A stretch of DNA of 64,000 nucleotides from Sinorhizobium saheli (GCF_001651875.1 NZ_LNQB01000073.1:558001-622000), one strand, 5' to 3'. Shown: positions 16,664 to 25,953, numbered from the stretch's first letter. Notes: a model not told the origin generated them from the letters alone. Made by a program: numbers and translations.

Positions 16664-17605
16664 ATGAGCACGGCATCGAACGTCCACGCATTCGACAAGA
16701 GGCTGCTTGCGCGCATGGTCGGCGCGCTCGGCGACGACAAGGCGATCGGCCGCATCGCGCTGGAGCTCGGCCAGGTCCTCAGCGAATTCCTGCCGGATGT
16801 CCTCCAGTCGGAGACCGGGTCGGACATCACGATCGCCTATGCAGGCTTCCGCACGGGGCTTCGCAACGCGCTCATCGCCGATCTCGGAGACGCGGCCGTG
16901 GTCGCCGACGTTTCGCTGCACAACTGGTGCCCGGAGTTTCAGATCGGCTGTGACAGCCCGGTGCTCGTCACCCTGGTCGAGATCCTGCTCGGTGCCGAGC
17001 CGACGACCATCGATGAGCCGCAGCCGCGATCCCTCTCGAAGATCGAGATCGACATGGCCCTGCCGGTATTCCACGGGATCGCCGAGGTCGTCTGCAGCGC
17101 GGTTCAGGCTGGGGCAGGCGCCGAACCGGTCGTCGCTCGGCCCGTGAACGGTGCGGAACGGGCGGGACCGGACCCGGCAATCGAGGACGTCCATGCCGCC
17201 GCGATCGACATGACTATCGGTCTCGGTCCGGTGCTTTCGACCTTCTCGGTGATCGTCCCGCAAAGCGTTCTCCTGAAGACGAAAATCGTCTCGCCCGACG
17301 GCGCGGGCGGGAAACAGAAGATGAAGACCGAATGGACCGAGCATCTCGAAGAACAGGTCCGCCGGTCGGCGGTAACGCTCGAAGCTCGCATCCGGCTCGA
17401 AAGCCTCACCCTGAACACGATCAGCCGCCTGCAGCCGGGAGACGTCATCCCGTTTCACGACGGCCAGGATGTCCGCGTCGAGGTCAATGCCAATGGCCGC
17501 GACCTCTATGTCTGCGAGTTCGGCCGCGCCGGGTCGAAGTACACGGTGCGGATCAAGGATACGCACGGCTCCGAGCAGGACATCCTTCGCCACATCATGA
17601 GTTAA
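16664..17605 (+). CDS. fliM: Flagellar motor switch protein FliM
   Basis: C-ring component that sets rotation behaviour. I chose ATG at 16664, giving 313 residues (MSTASNVHAFDKRLLARMVG); an upstream TTG at 16658 adds only two. The middle CheC-like domain and C-terminal SpoA domain (ISRLQPGDVIPFHDGQDVRV, then YVCEFGRAGSKYTVRIKD) support the call. The usual N-terminal CheY-binding signature LSQxEIDALL is not present. The protein is only distantly similar to enteric FliM, as known for rhizobia. It follows the motA stop by 2 bp. Confidence 0.9.
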   Translation: MSTASNVHAFDKRLLARMVGALGDDKAIGRIALELGQVLSEFLPDVLQSETGSDITIAYAGFRTGLRNALIADLGDAAVVADVSLHNWCPEFQIGCDSPVLVTLVEILLGAEPTTIDEPQPRSLSKIEIDMALPVFHGIAEVVCSAVQAGAGAEPVVARPVNGAERAGPDPAIEDVHAAAIDMTIGLGPVLSTFSVIVPQSVLLKTKIVSPDGAGGKQKMKTEWTEHLEEQVRRSAVTLEARIRLESLTLNTISRLQPGDVIPFHDGQDVRVEVNANGRDLYVCEFGRAGSKYTVRIKDTHGSEQDILRHIMS

Positions 17606-17659
17606 TCAACCCTCTCCGGCAGAATGCCTGAGGCAAGGTTCAACTGGAATATTCCGCAC

Positions 17660-18250
17660 ATGGCACCCAAGAAAGCAGCACCCATCGCAGAACCGGCCGC
17701 ATTCACGGCGGACGCCGAGCTCGACCAGGCGATCGACGACCTGCGCGGCGTCCTCAAGAAGGATGGCGGACCGGCCGATTTCGGCGCCGACTTCGCGGCC
17801 GCCGAGCCGCTCGGATCGTCGGATTTCGGCAGCGAATTCGGTTCGGCCGAGGGCGCCGGCTTCGGCGGCGATTTCGGCGCAGGCGGCTTCGGCGGCGATT
17901 TATCCGATACCGGCAATGCCGACTTCGGCGCCGGCGCGGATTTCGGCGGCTTCGATGCTGCGGGCGGCGGCGTCGACACACCACCGGGAAGCGGCATGAC
18001 GGCCAATATGGACCTGATCATGGACATCCCGATCGATCTCCAGATCGTGCTCGGCACCAGCCGGATGCAGGTTTCGGGCCTGATGGGCCTGACCGAGGGC
18101 GCGACGATCGGGCTCGACCGCAAGATCGGCGAGCCGGTCGAGATCATGGTCAACGGCCGGGTGATCGGCCGCGGCGAAATCACCGTGCTCGAGGGCGATG
18201 TGACCCGCTTCGGCGTCAAGCTCATCGAGATAATTGGCAGCAGGAAATAG
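17660..18250 (+). CDS. fliN: Flagellar motor switch protein FliN with Phe/Gly-rich extension
   Basis: C-ring component. With the ATG at 17660 the product is 196 residues; an in-frame ATG at 17624 would add 12, and neither start has a clear ribosome binding site. Residues 19-33 ([15 protein letters not shown]) form a short acidic/hydrophobic helix. Residues 38-110 are a low-complexity stretch of DFG/GFGG repeats. Residues about 118-196 are the SpoA domain ([20 protein letters not shown]). The extension makes it far longer than the SpoA-only core of enteric FliN. Confidence 0.93.
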   Translation: MAPKKAAPIAEPAAFTADAELDQAIDDLRGVLKKDGGPADFGADFAAAEPLGSSDFGSEFGSAEGAGFGGDFGAGGFGGDLSDTGNADFGAGADFGGFDAAGGGVDTPPGSGMTANMDLIMDIPIDLQIVLGTSRMQVSGLMGLTEGATIGLDRKIGEPVEIMVNGRVIGRGEITVLEGDVTRFGVKLIEIIGSRK

Positions 18251-18280
18251 CAGCCCGATGATTGGGCGAGGGATGAATCC

Positions 18281-19312
18281 ATGACGGATTTCGAAAGTTT
18301 CGGGGCACAGGCACTGGCGCAACCGCTGAGCCAGACGGAAAAGGCGGCGGCCGTGCTGCTCGCCATGGGCAAGTCGGTCGCCGGGAAACTCCTGAAGTTC
18401 TTCACGCAGAGCGAGCTGCAGGCGATCATCGCCGCGGCGCAATCGCTGCGCGCCATCCCTCCGCACGAACTCGAATCGCTCGTCAACGAGTTCGAGGATC
18501 TTTTCACCGAAGGCGCGGGCTTGATGGACAACGCCAAGGCGATCGAGAGCATTCTCGAGGAAGGCCTGACGCCGGACGAGGTCGACGGCCTGCTCGGCCG
18601 CCGTGCGACCTTCCAGTCCTATGAAGCCAACATCTGGGACCGGCTCCTCGATTGCGATCCCGCCGCCGTCGCGCAATTGCTCGTCGAGGAGCATCCGCAG
18701 ACGATTGCCTATGTGCTGTCGATGATGCCGTCGAGCTTCGGCGCCAAGGTGCTCTTGCAGATTTCCGACCGGCAGCGACCGGACATCCTGAACCGCGCCG
18801 TCAACATCAAGAACGTCAGCCCCAAGGCCGCCGCCATCATCGAGGCACGCGTCATGGAGATGGTCGACGAAATGGAGGCGGAACGCAATTCGCCCGGCCC
18901 GGCCAAGATCGCGGAGGTGATGAACGAGCTGGAGAAGCCGCAGGTGGACACCTTGCTCGCCTCGCTCGAAACCATCAGCACCGATTCCGCCCAGAAGGTG
19001 CGCCCGAAGATCTTCCTCTTCGACGACATCCTCTACATGCCGCAGAGAAGCCGCGTGCAGCTCTTCAACGACGTCTCCACCGACGTCATCACGATGGCGC
19101 TCAGGGGCTCCGCGGCGGAGTTGCGCGAATCGATCCTCGCCTCCATCGGCGCGCGCCAGCGGCGCATGATCGAGTCGGATCTTGCGGTCGGCGATGCCGG
19201 CATCAACCCGCGCGATATCGCCATCGCCAGGCGCTCGATCACCCAGGAGGCGATTCGCCTGGCCGCCGGCGGCCAGCTGGAGCTCAAGGAAAAGGAGGCG
19301 CAAGCCGCCTGA
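18281..19312 (+). CDS. fliG: Flagellar motor switch protein FliG
   Basis: C-ring component that contacts the MS ring (FliF) and the stator. 343 residues. The N-terminal domain has TEKAAAVLLAMGKSVAGKLL, the middle domain has EEHPQTIAYVLSMMPSSFGA, and the C-terminal torque helix region has FDDILYMPQRSRVQLFNDVS with charged residues. Family length is normal. The 30-bp spacing to fliN suggests one transcription unit. Confidence 0.96.
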   Translation: MTDFESFGAQALAQPLSQTEKAAAVLLAMGKSVAGKLLKFFTQSELQAIIAAAQSLRAIPPHELESLVNEFEDLFTEGAGLMDNAKAIESILEEGLTPDEVDGLLGRRATFQSYEANIWDRLLDCDPAAVAQLLVEEHPQTIAYVLSMMPSSFGAKVLLQISDRQRPDILNRAVNIKNVSPKAAAIIEARVMEMVDEMEAERNSPGPAKIAEVMNELEKPQVDTLLASLETISTDSAQKVRPKIFLFDDILYMPQRSRVQLFNDVSTDVITMALRGSAAELRESILASIGARQRRMIESDLAVGDAGINPRDIAIARRSITQEAIRLAAGGQLELKEKEAQAA

Positions 19313-19488
19313 CGCTTGCTTCCTCGCGCGCGGCAACCGGCGTCCCGCGCCTGATTTCTGTTGAGCCGGTCGCATTGCCGGCCCTCGCCCCTTGCGCTCG
19401 AAGCCGCCCGGGTTCACCACGATAGCAGAGCGTCGGCCGGTTGGCCGCCGAAGCATCATGCGCGTGGGCGGCGGGGGCATCCTCCTTC

Positions 19489-20571
19489 ATGTCGGAAGAG
19501 CAGGACAAGGAAAGCAAAACAGAAGCGCCGTCGGAAAAGAAGCTTTCCGACGCGGCCGAGAAGGGTAACGTTCCTTTCTCGCGCGAGGTGACGATGTTCG
19601 CCTCGACGCTGGCGATCTACATCTTCGTCGTCTTCTTCCTTTCGGACGGTGCGGCGACGATGGCCGAAGCGCTGAAGGACATCTTCGAGCAGCCGGAGGC
19701 CTGGCGCCTCGACACGGCAAGCGATGCCACGGCGCTGATTTCCCATGTCCTCCTGAAATCCACGGCGCTGCTCGTGCCGATCTTCGTCCTCCTCATCCTC
19801 TTCGGCGTCGGATCGTCGATCTTCCAGAACCTGCCGCGGCCGGTCGTCGACCGTATCCAGCCGAAATGGAACCGCGTCTCGCCGCTGAGCGGCCTGAAGC
19901 GCATCTACGGCCTTCCGGGGCTGGTGGAATTCGGCAAGTCGCTGTTCAAGATCATCGTGGTTTCGATCGTCGTCGTGCTCGTGCTGTGGAACGATTACTT
20001 CGCGACGCTCGACCTCATGTTCTCCGACCCGGTGTCGATCTTCACGGCGATGATCTCCGACCTCAAGCAGATCATCATCGTCGTCCTTCTCGCAACCGCG
20101 GTGCTTGCGATCCTCGACCTCTTCTGGACCCGGCACCACTGGTACACGGAACTGAAGATGACCAAGCAGGAGGTCAAGGAGGAACTGAAGCAATCCCAGG
20201 GCGACCCGATCGTCAAGTCGCGGCTGAGATCGATGCAGCGCGACCGCGCCCGCAAGCGCATGATCGGCTCCGTTCCCCGTGCCACGCTGGTGATCGCCAA
20301 CCCGACCCACTATGCCGTCGCCCTGCGCTACGTGCGCGAAGAGAACGACGCGCCGGTGGTGGTGGCGATGGGACAGGATCTCGTCGCCCTCAAGATCCGC
20401 GAGATCGCCGAAAAGAACGGCATTCCGGTTTTCGAGGATCCGCCGCTCGCGCGCTCCATGTTTGCACAAGTCTCGGTGGATAGTGTCATTCCACCGGTGT
20501 TTTACAAGGCAGTCGCCGAACTCATTCACCGGGTCTATGCAGCTCAGCCGCAACAAAGACGGGTGACTTAA
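19489..20571 (+). CDS. flhB: Flagellar export switch protein FlhB
   Basis: Inner membrane export gate component that switches substrate class after hook completion. I chose ATG at 19489 ([20 protein letters not shown]), giving 360 residues; an upstream in-frame ATG would add 16 residues lacking family features. There are four membrane segments in residues about 30-210. The cytoplasmic domain has the autocleavage motif NPTH (in [15 protein letters not shown]). It is preceded by a 176-bp gap after fliG. Confidence 0.96.
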   Translation: MSEEQDKESKTEAPSEKKLSDAAEKGNVPFSREVTMFASTLAIYIFVVFFLSDGAATMAEALKDIFEQPEAWRLDTASDATALISHVLLKSTALLVPIFVLLILFGVGSSIFQNLPRPVVDRIQPKWNRVSPLSGLKRIYGLPGLVEFGKSLFKIIVVSIVVVLVLWNDYFATLDLMFSDPVSIFTAMISDLKQIIIVVLLATAVLAILDLFWTRHHWYTELKMTKQEVKEELKQSQGDPIVKSRLRSMQRDRARKRMIGSVPRATLVIANPTHYAVALRYVREENDAPVVVAMGQDLVALKIREIAEKNGIPVFEDPPLARSMFAQVSVDSVIPPVFYKAVAELIHRVYAAQPQQRRVT

Positions 20572-20573
20572 TC

Positions 20574-21014
20574 TTGAAAAAAAGCGAATTCTCCGAAAGA
20601 CGCGAACAGATAGTGGCAGAGGCGATCCGCCCGGTCGCGACGGAACTGCGCCTCATCGACGCTGCGGATTTCGTCGCGCTCCTGCGATTCGAATCCTATG
20701 CGAGCCTCGCCGATCTGGTGGAATCGGCGGCCGAGCTCTACTTCCTGCCCGGGACCGTGAATTTCGGCCTCGGCGGCAACTATAACCTGGACTGGAACAG
20801 TTGCCCGGAGATCATCCTCGACCTCGAACTGAAGCCGCGCGGCGTCACCGTCTATGCTCGCCTCGTGCTCGCGGCCGAAACGGCCGGTGTCGAGATCAGC
20901 CACATCAATTTCCAGCACCCTTCGAGCGACCCGGACGAGAACACCGCCTTTCTCGCCAGGAGCCTGGAGGAGGCGAAATTCGTCAAATCCTACCCGCTGC
21001 CGCTGGCGAGTTGA
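20574..21014 (+). CDS. Conserved hypothetical protein after flhB
   Basis: 146 residues, apparently starting with TTG at 20574-20576, 2 bp after the flhB stop, so probably translationally coupled. There is no signal peptide or membrane segment. The sequence alternates acidic helices and strands (DFVALLRFESYASLADLVES, AELYFLPGTVNFGLGGNYNL). I do not recognise the family. The same place in S. meliloti holds a hypothetical gene. Its position at the end of motA-flhB suggests a cytoplasmic flagellar accessory function, which is inference. Confidence 0.75.
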   Translation: MKKSEFSERREQIVAEAIRPVATELRLIDAADFVALLRFESYASLADLVESAAELYFLPGTVNFGLGGNYNLDWNSCPEIILDLELKPRGVTVYARLVLAAETAGVEISHINFQHPSSDPDENTAFLARSLEEAKFVKSYPLPLAS

Positions 21015-21040
21015 TCGGATGCGGGGTCTCACCCGGGATT

Positions 21041-21197
21041 GCCCCTCTCCTCGGGTTTACCCCGGGAAACAACCCTCTCCCCGCTCTGACGGGGAGAGGA
21101 CTTAAGCGGCCGCCGCGCGTCCCCTTCGCCCCGCTCGGAGTCCCCTTCGCCCCGCCTGCGGAAAGAAGGTGGCCGGCACGCCGGATGAGGGGCAGGT
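21041..21197. repeat. RIME-like intergenic mosaic element, copy 1
   Basis: It contains the palindromes ctctccccgctctgacggggagag and the tail cggaaagaaggtggccggcacgccggatgagggg, characteristic of rhizobial intergenic mosaic elements. It fills the gap between two convergent genes (the plus-strand gene at 20574 and visR), so it may also act as a bidirectional terminator. Confidence 0.7.
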
Positions 21198-21208
21198 TCA
21201 ACGAAAAA

Positions 21209-21949
21209 CTAGCTGATGTAGCCGAGCCTTATCGCCTTGGCGATTGCCTGGATGCGGTTGACGGAATCGAGTTTCGTCGTGGCCGCGCCGAGATAGGCGT
21301 TCACCGTGTGCACGGAGAGGCCCATCTTCTCGGCGATCTCTTCGCTGATATAACCGTCGCCGGCCATCTGAAGGCAGGCGATCTCGCGATCGCTCAGGGA
21401 CTCGGTCTTGAACAGGCGCTTTTCGTCGGCTGCAAGCATGTCGGTCATGATATGCGCGCTGCGGCCATGCAGGTCGACGATCTGTTCGCCCGAGGCGTCG
21501 ATATAGCTGCCGGTAAACACCACGTAGCCGTTGCCTTGCGCGCCGAGCCTGATCGGGAGAGCGATTCCCGAACAGGAGAGCTTGCGGCCCTTCAGCCGGT
21601 GGGTGAACTGGGCAAAATCCGTCGCTTCCGCCGTCTGGTGTTCGCCCTGGCCGTTCCAGAGCACCGGCAGCAGCGATCGATCGAGATGCTGCAGCAGTTC
21701 CTCGCCATAGACCTGGATCAGTTCATGTGCGTTCGCCTCGGAGGCGGCGCCCCAATTGTGGAGGACGCAGGTAAGCTTGCGGGTCGCCGGCATGCCCCGG
21801 CCGTTGATGCGCAGCACGGCGAAGTTCCGCGCATTGATCTGCCGCTGCATGGCCTGCAGGCGCGTCACCAGCGTCGCCGCTCGCGCCGCGCGCCCGCCTC
21901 GCCCCAATCGGCCGGCGTCGTCGCGGTCTTCCGTCACGAATGGAAGCAT
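21209..21949 (-). CDS. visR: LuxR-type flagellar master regulator VisR
   Basis: Transcriptional activator that, as a VisN/VisR pair, heads the rhizobial flagellar hierarchy upstream of Rem. 246 residues with start ATG at 21947-21949 (MLPFVTEDRDDAG), 11 bp after visN. The N-terminal two thirds resemble an autoinducer-binding-like sensor domain. The last 65 or so residues form a LuxR helix-turn-helix (LSDREIACLQMAGDGYISEE, then MGLSVHTVNAYLGAATTKL). It forms an operon with visN. Confidence 0.93.
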   Translation of the reverse strand: MLPFVTEDRDDAGRLGRGGRAARAATLVTRLQAMQRQINARNFAVLRINGRGMPATRKLTCVLHNWGAASEANAHELIQVYGEELLQHLDRSLLPVLWNGQGEHQTAEATDFAQFTHRLKGRKLSCSGIALPIRLGAQGNGYVVFTGSYIDASGEQIVDLHGRSAHIMTDMLAADEKRLFKTESLSDREIACLQMAGDGYISEEIAEKMGLSVHTVNAYLGAATTKLDSVNRIQAIAKAIRLGYIS

Positions 21950-21960
21950 CCTCGTCGCTC

Positions 21961-22716
21961 CTATACCAGATTGTTGCGAACCGCGTGGGCGATCGCTTCC
22001 GACCTCGTTCGCGTCGCCGTCTTTCGCATCACGCTGGTGATGTAGTTGTTGATGGTGTTGCGGGAGATGCCGAGGATGACCGCGATCTCCTCGCTCGTCT
22101 TGCCTTCGGCGATCCAGAACAGGCATTCGAGCTCGCGCTCGGTCAACTCGAATTCACGGTCCTGGCGCACCTCGACGGCAGTCTTCAGGCTTGCGGTATA
22201 GGCTGCCAGCACCGCCACCTCGCGCAATTCCTCCTGCGAGAGGATGACGTCCTCCGGAAACAACAACATCAACGAAAATCGCGACCGCCCGACATTGAAG
22301 GTGACGGCGCAGTAGGTGCGACTGATGCCGCGCGGCGGATCGACGTCGTCGGGCATCAGATGGAAGGACGGCTGCAGGACGGAAAGGCATTTCTCGAGTT
22401 CCGTCGTCTTCGCCTGAAGCCCGGCGACGATGCCCGACAGGCGCCGGACGATATCGAACGGCCAATCGGAACAGACGACAAAATCAAGGCCGCCGTCCTG
22501 GGAGAGATCATGGCGGGCGAGGAGATAATGCGTTGCACCGACATATTCCGTCAGCGCCGCCAATCCGCCGCCGAGCCCGTTGTGCCCGGCTGCCTCTCCC
22601 AGCCTTCGGATCAACTGCTCCCGCGAAATTCCCCGGCCACACACACGCGCCGGAGCGGCCTGTGAGGACCAGACTGCATCAGCCCGCAACATTTCCATGA
22701 CTTCCAGTGCCCCCAT
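21961..22716 (-). CDS. visN: LuxR-type flagellar master regulator VisN
   Basis: Partner of VisR. 251 residues, starting MGALEVMEMLRADAVWSSQA. A sensor-like N-terminal domain is followed by the LuxR helix-turn-helix (LTERELECLFWIAEGKTSEE, then ILGISRNTINNYITSVMRKT). The two genes are adjacent paralogues in the order visN-visR. About 825 bp without a gene lie upstream, so the operon has its own promoter. Confidence 0.93.
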   Translation of the reverse strand: MGALEVMEMLRADAVWSSQAAPARVCGRGISREQLIRRLGEAAGHNGLGGGLAALTEYVGATHYLLARHDLSQDGGLDFVVCSDWPFDIVRRLSGIVAGLQAKTTELEKCLSVLQPSFHLMPDDVDPPRGISRTYCAVTFNVGRSRFSLMLLFPEDVILSQEELREVAVLAAYTASLKTAVEVRQDREFELTERELECLFWIAEGKTSEEIAVILGISRNTINNYITSVMRKTATRTRSEAIAHAVRNNLV

Positions 22717-23541
22717 GCGCGATCCACGCCCCGAAAATCACGTTGCCCTGCCGCGACGGCACATCGGCCCGAGCCGACATATCTGTGCCACAATTCGCAG
22801 ATCAGGACGCGAATCAATCGTTTAAACTTTACATCGCCTCCCCCAAAAAAACACGGGCATCAGCGAGGGCTTACTTCCGAAAGCATCTCTGAAAACGAAC
22901 CGGCAAGCTCCACTTTTGCGTGCCTAAACTCACCAGAAGCAACCGTGGGGAGATTCGAGCAAGATTCTGATTCAAAAGTACTATTTTCTCTTTCGGTGCC
23001 GACCGGGCGGTTGTCCGGCGTTGAAATGGCGGCATGCCGCCCCGCAAAAGCAGCCAGGCGCCTCGCCTCCTTCCCGAAAAGCAACGGCGATCCATTTACT
23101 TTAATATTCCGCATGTTGCTAAAATGCATCAATCCGAATCCAGCCAGAGAGCAGCAACGAAACGAATAACATAGCCAACGCCGCAAAATTATATTCACCC
23201 CACTCAAGGCTATATTTCGAAAGAACTGCGGATCAGCCAAGAAGCAATCAGTAACCGGCCGCGCCCGCGACGGGCCGGAACGCCGGTGGAATCTAAAACC
23301 GTTAAATTTCTATTAAACTTCGCGAGCGACGCACCGGACATGACTCGAATGCGCCGGACGGATTCTTGACGCGGAGTCCACCCTGTCGTCCGCCGCATTT
23401 ATTAGACTCGAGCAATACTCGTGAACGCGACAGATTCCAACGGGGATGCGTCAGGGCCCCGATGCCCGGAAATCTATCCTGAAAGCGGAAAATCCCGCCA
23501 CCAGGGCGGGATTTCTCGTGCGATCGTTCCGGCGACCTGCC
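22717..23541. other. Long intergenic region between visN and fliF
   Basis: 825 bp with visibly lower GC than its surroundings, especially 22800-23430. Short frames on both strands have poor codon use and no ribosome binding sites. It contains the fliF terminator at 23490-23514 and must hold the visN promoter. I see no recognisable RNA gene or repeat in the rest. Confidence 0.6.
23490..23514 (-). terminator. Rho-independent terminator after fliF
   Basis: Perfect 10-bp arms aaatcccgcc (23490-23499) and ggcgggattt (23505-23514) with a 5-base loop. On the minus strand the stem runs directly into TTTTCCGC. It lies 28 bp beyond the fliF stop. Confidence 0.8.
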
Positions 23542-25215
23542 TCAGGCGGCGCGGTCGAGGGCCCATTTGCGCAGGATCTTGGCGGCCCGTTCCTCGCTGA
23601 TCTCCACCATCCGGGCGAGCCGGCGCTCCGGCCCTTCCTTGACGCGGCGGTTGAAGCTGCTTTCGTCGCCGAGATTGAGCAGGTCGTCGGTGCTGTCGAA
23701 GCCGAAGTCGGAGCCGAAGCCCTCCATGAGGGCGCCACCCGAGGCGGCGCCGGCCGGCGAGAAGTCGGGGAGTTCCAGCCCGGCCGCCTCGCCTTCGAGC
23801 TGACCGGCCTTGCCGCCGAAGCCGAGCTGGCGTGCGAGCGGCCGCATGCCCATCCAGACGACCAGGAAGGCCACCGCGACGAAGGCGAGCGCGTTGATGA
23901 TGCCGCCGAGGTTGCGGGTCAGCATTTCCATGATGCCCGGGCCCGGCACCGGCTGGTCGAGCAACTGGGTCTCGACGAAGTCCATCGCGTTCAAGGTGAC
24001 GACGTCGCCGCGGTTCGCGTCGACGCCGGCGGCCGAGGAAACGATCTTCTGCATTTCCTTGAGATAGGCATCGATCTTCGCCTGGTCGGCCGGTTCGCCG
24101 ACCATGGCGGCGAGCCGGCCGCGGTTGACGACGACGGCGATCGACAGCCGCTCGATCGAATAGCTGTTCTTGACGGTGGCGATCGTCTTGCTGTTGATCT
24201 CGTAGTTGGTCTGCTCTTCCTTCTTGGCCGCCTCGTCGCTCGATTGCGGCCCGGCGCCGCCGCGCGGCGCCGCCTGGGGCACGTTCTGCTGCACGGTCGC
24301 GGCATTGTCCGGCTGCTGCTGGCTGGACTTCTGCTCCTCCTTGATCACGCGCGTCGAGCGTTCCACCCGCGACTCGGGATCGAAGACGGTTTCCTGGATC
24401 TGCTGCGCATCGGTGTTGAGTTCCGCCGTGACGCTGGTGCGGAAGTTGTCCATGCCAAGGAAAGGCGCGAGCGCATTGTCGATCTTCTTCTCGAGATCGG
24501 TCTGGACGTTCTGGACGACGCCGAGCGACTGGTTGAGGACGCTGTTCGCGGGGTCGTCGCCCGAGGCAAGCAGCTGCCCGGTCGAATCGAGCACGGTCAC
24601 GTCGTCGACGTCGAGACCGGGCACGGAGGAGGCGACCAGATGGCGGATCGAGGCTGCGGCGCTGCGGCCGACGGTGGCGCTGGCGCGGATCATCACCGAC
24701 GCCGTCGGCGTCTGCTCGGCCTTGCGGAAGCTGCCCCGCTCCGGCATGACGATGTGGACGCGGGCCGCGGCAATGCCGGAGATCTGCTGGATCGTCCGGG
24801 CGATTTCGCCCTCGAGCGCGCGAACGCGGGTGACCTCTTGCATGAAGGAGGTGAGCCCGAGCGAGCCGACATTGTCGAAGAGCTCGTAGCCGGCATTGGC
24901 ACTGCTCGGCAATCCGCGCTCGGCAAGCAGCAGCCTAGCCTTGCCGGTCATGCCCACGGGCACCTGGATACTGCCTCCGTCGGCACCGACCTCGAAGTCG
25001 AGATTGGCCTCGGCGAGCGCAATGCTGATCTGGGTGATGTCGCTGCGCTCCAGCCCCACATAGAGCGTCTCGAAGGACGGTCTGTTGACATAGATGCCTG
25101 CGCCGAGGACGAAGCCGACCGCCACGATACCGGCAACGGCAAGCGCAATCAGCTTGCCCTGCCCGAGATTGCTCAGGTTTTTCGTGAACGTCGAGAATTG
25201 ATCGAACAGATTCAT
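23542..25215 (-). CDS. fliF: Flagellar MS-ring protein FliF
   Basis: Membrane ring on which the basal body is built. I chose ATG at 25213-25215 (MNLFDQFSTFTKNLSNLGQG), giving 557 residues. Two membrane segments flank the periplasmic region (about 25-47 and about 430-455). RBM-type content includes VGLERSDITQISIALAEANL and the C-terminal FliG-binding tail SEERAAKILRKWALDRAA. A strong terminator follows. The gene stands alone between visN and the end of the che operon. Confidence 0.96.
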   Translation of the reverse strand: MNLFDQFSTFTKNLSNLGQGKLIALAVAGIVAVGFVLGAGIYVNRPSFETLYVGLERSDITQISIALAEANLDFEVGADGGSIQVPVGMTGKARLLLAERGLPSSANAGYELFDNVGSLGLTSFMQEVTRVRALEGEIARTIQQISGIAAARVHIVMPERGSFRKAEQTPTASVMIRASATVGRSAAASIRHLVASSVPGLDVDDVTVLDSTGQLLASGDDPANSVLNQSLGVVQNVQTDLEKKIDNALAPFLGMDNFRTSVTAELNTDAQQIQETVFDPESRVERSTRVIKEEQKSSQQQPDNAATVQQNVPQAAPRGGAGPQSSDEAAKKEEQTNYEINSKTIATVKNSYSIERLSIAVVVNRGRLAAMVGEPADQAKIDAYLKEMQKIVSSAAGVDANRGDVVTLNAMDFVETQLLDQPVPGPGIMEMLTRNLGGIINALAFVAVAFLVVWMGMRPLARQLGFGGKAGQLEGEAAGLELPDFSPAGAASGGALMEGFGSDFGFDSTDDLLNLGDESSFNRRVKEGPERRLARMVEISEERAAKILRKWALDRAA

Positions 25216-25575
25216 TCTGTTTCCGCACCCAGTATCGCAAGGCAATCGAGCCGATTATCCGCCCGCCGCCATGCGCAGCTCCAACATTCGGGTTTGCTGG
25301 ACATCGGCTTTTCGCATAGCCGAATGCATTCCGCGCGAATCTACCAGCCCCGGAAGCGAAGCTAGGCGGCGAAACTTGCGCGAACTTGACGAAGAACAGG
25401 GAGCGTGCGTCGAAAGGTGCGGCCACCCCTCATCCGGCCTGCCGGCCACCTTCTCCCCGCAGGCGGGGCGAAGGGGACTCGCGGGGGCGCTCAAATCCCC
25501 TCTCGCCGTCAAAACGGGTAAAGGGCTAGTCCTCGGGTTAAACCCGAGGAGAGGGCAATCGGCTGCATTCCTGCG
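25216..25575. other. Intergenic region between cheT and fliF
   Basis: 360 bp without a gene. The half near cheT is the RIME-like element at 25424-25558. The half near fliF (25216-25423) probably holds the fliF promoter, but I do not see the late flagellar block described at the flagellins. Confidence 0.6.
25424..25558. repeat. RIME-like intergenic mosaic element, copy 2
   Basis: It starts acccctcatccggcctgccgg, continues with the hairpin cttctccccgcaggcggggcgaag and closes with cctcgggttaaacccgagg. It is inverted relative to copies 1 and 3. It lies just beyond the last gene of the che operon. Confidence 0.72.
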
Positions 25576-25953
25576 TCAGAATGCCTCGAAATCGCCGGAG
25601 GCCTTGGTCAGCGGCTGTGAGTGGCCGTGGCGCAGCATGCCGCTGGCGAGCGCCCTCTTCATGTCGGCGAGCTTGACCAGATTGACGGCGGTGCTGATGT
25701 CGACCAGCCAGGTGTCCGGGATGGCTGCGGTGATCGTATCGATGAACTCGGCGAGCCCGCGCGTCTTCTGGACGGCAAGGTCGATGCCCTGGATGACCAT
25801 CATCTTGTCCGTCGCCGCGCCCTCGCCGGCAAGGAGCTGGGGTTCGATGCGTTCGATGAGGTAGGCGACGTCGTGGAGTTCGGTGACGATACGCATCAGC
25901 ACGTCCGGCAGCGATTCTTCCGCGTGAGGCATGTGGTTGTAGTCAATCTGCAT
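25576..25953 (-). CDS. cheT: Chemotaxis protein CheT, candidate CheY phosphatase
   Basis: Small cytoplasmic helical protein of 125 residues, starting MQIDYNHMPHAEESLPDVLM at the ATG 25951-25953 behind GAGAGAA. It is the last gene of the che operon, after cheD. It contains DLAVQ (Asp58, Gln62), a DXXXQ motif of the kind used by CheZ-type phosphatases, within a helix GIDLAVQKTRGLAEF. In S. meliloti the equivalent gene is cheT, reported to act in signal termination. The phosphatase activity of this copy is inferred. Confidence 0.8.
   Translation of the reverse strand: MQIDYNHMPHAEESLPDVLMRIVTELHDVAYLIERIEPQLLAGEGAATDKMMVIQGIDLAVQKTRGLAEFIDTITAAIPDTWLVDISTAVNLVKLADMKRALASGMLRHGHSQPLTKASGDFEAF

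Noticed and set aside
22860-23240. A 126-residue minus-strand frame in the visN-fliF gap
   Set aside because: Starts with TTG without a ribosome binding site, has codon use unlike the neighbouring genes and no recognisable protein; treated as chance.
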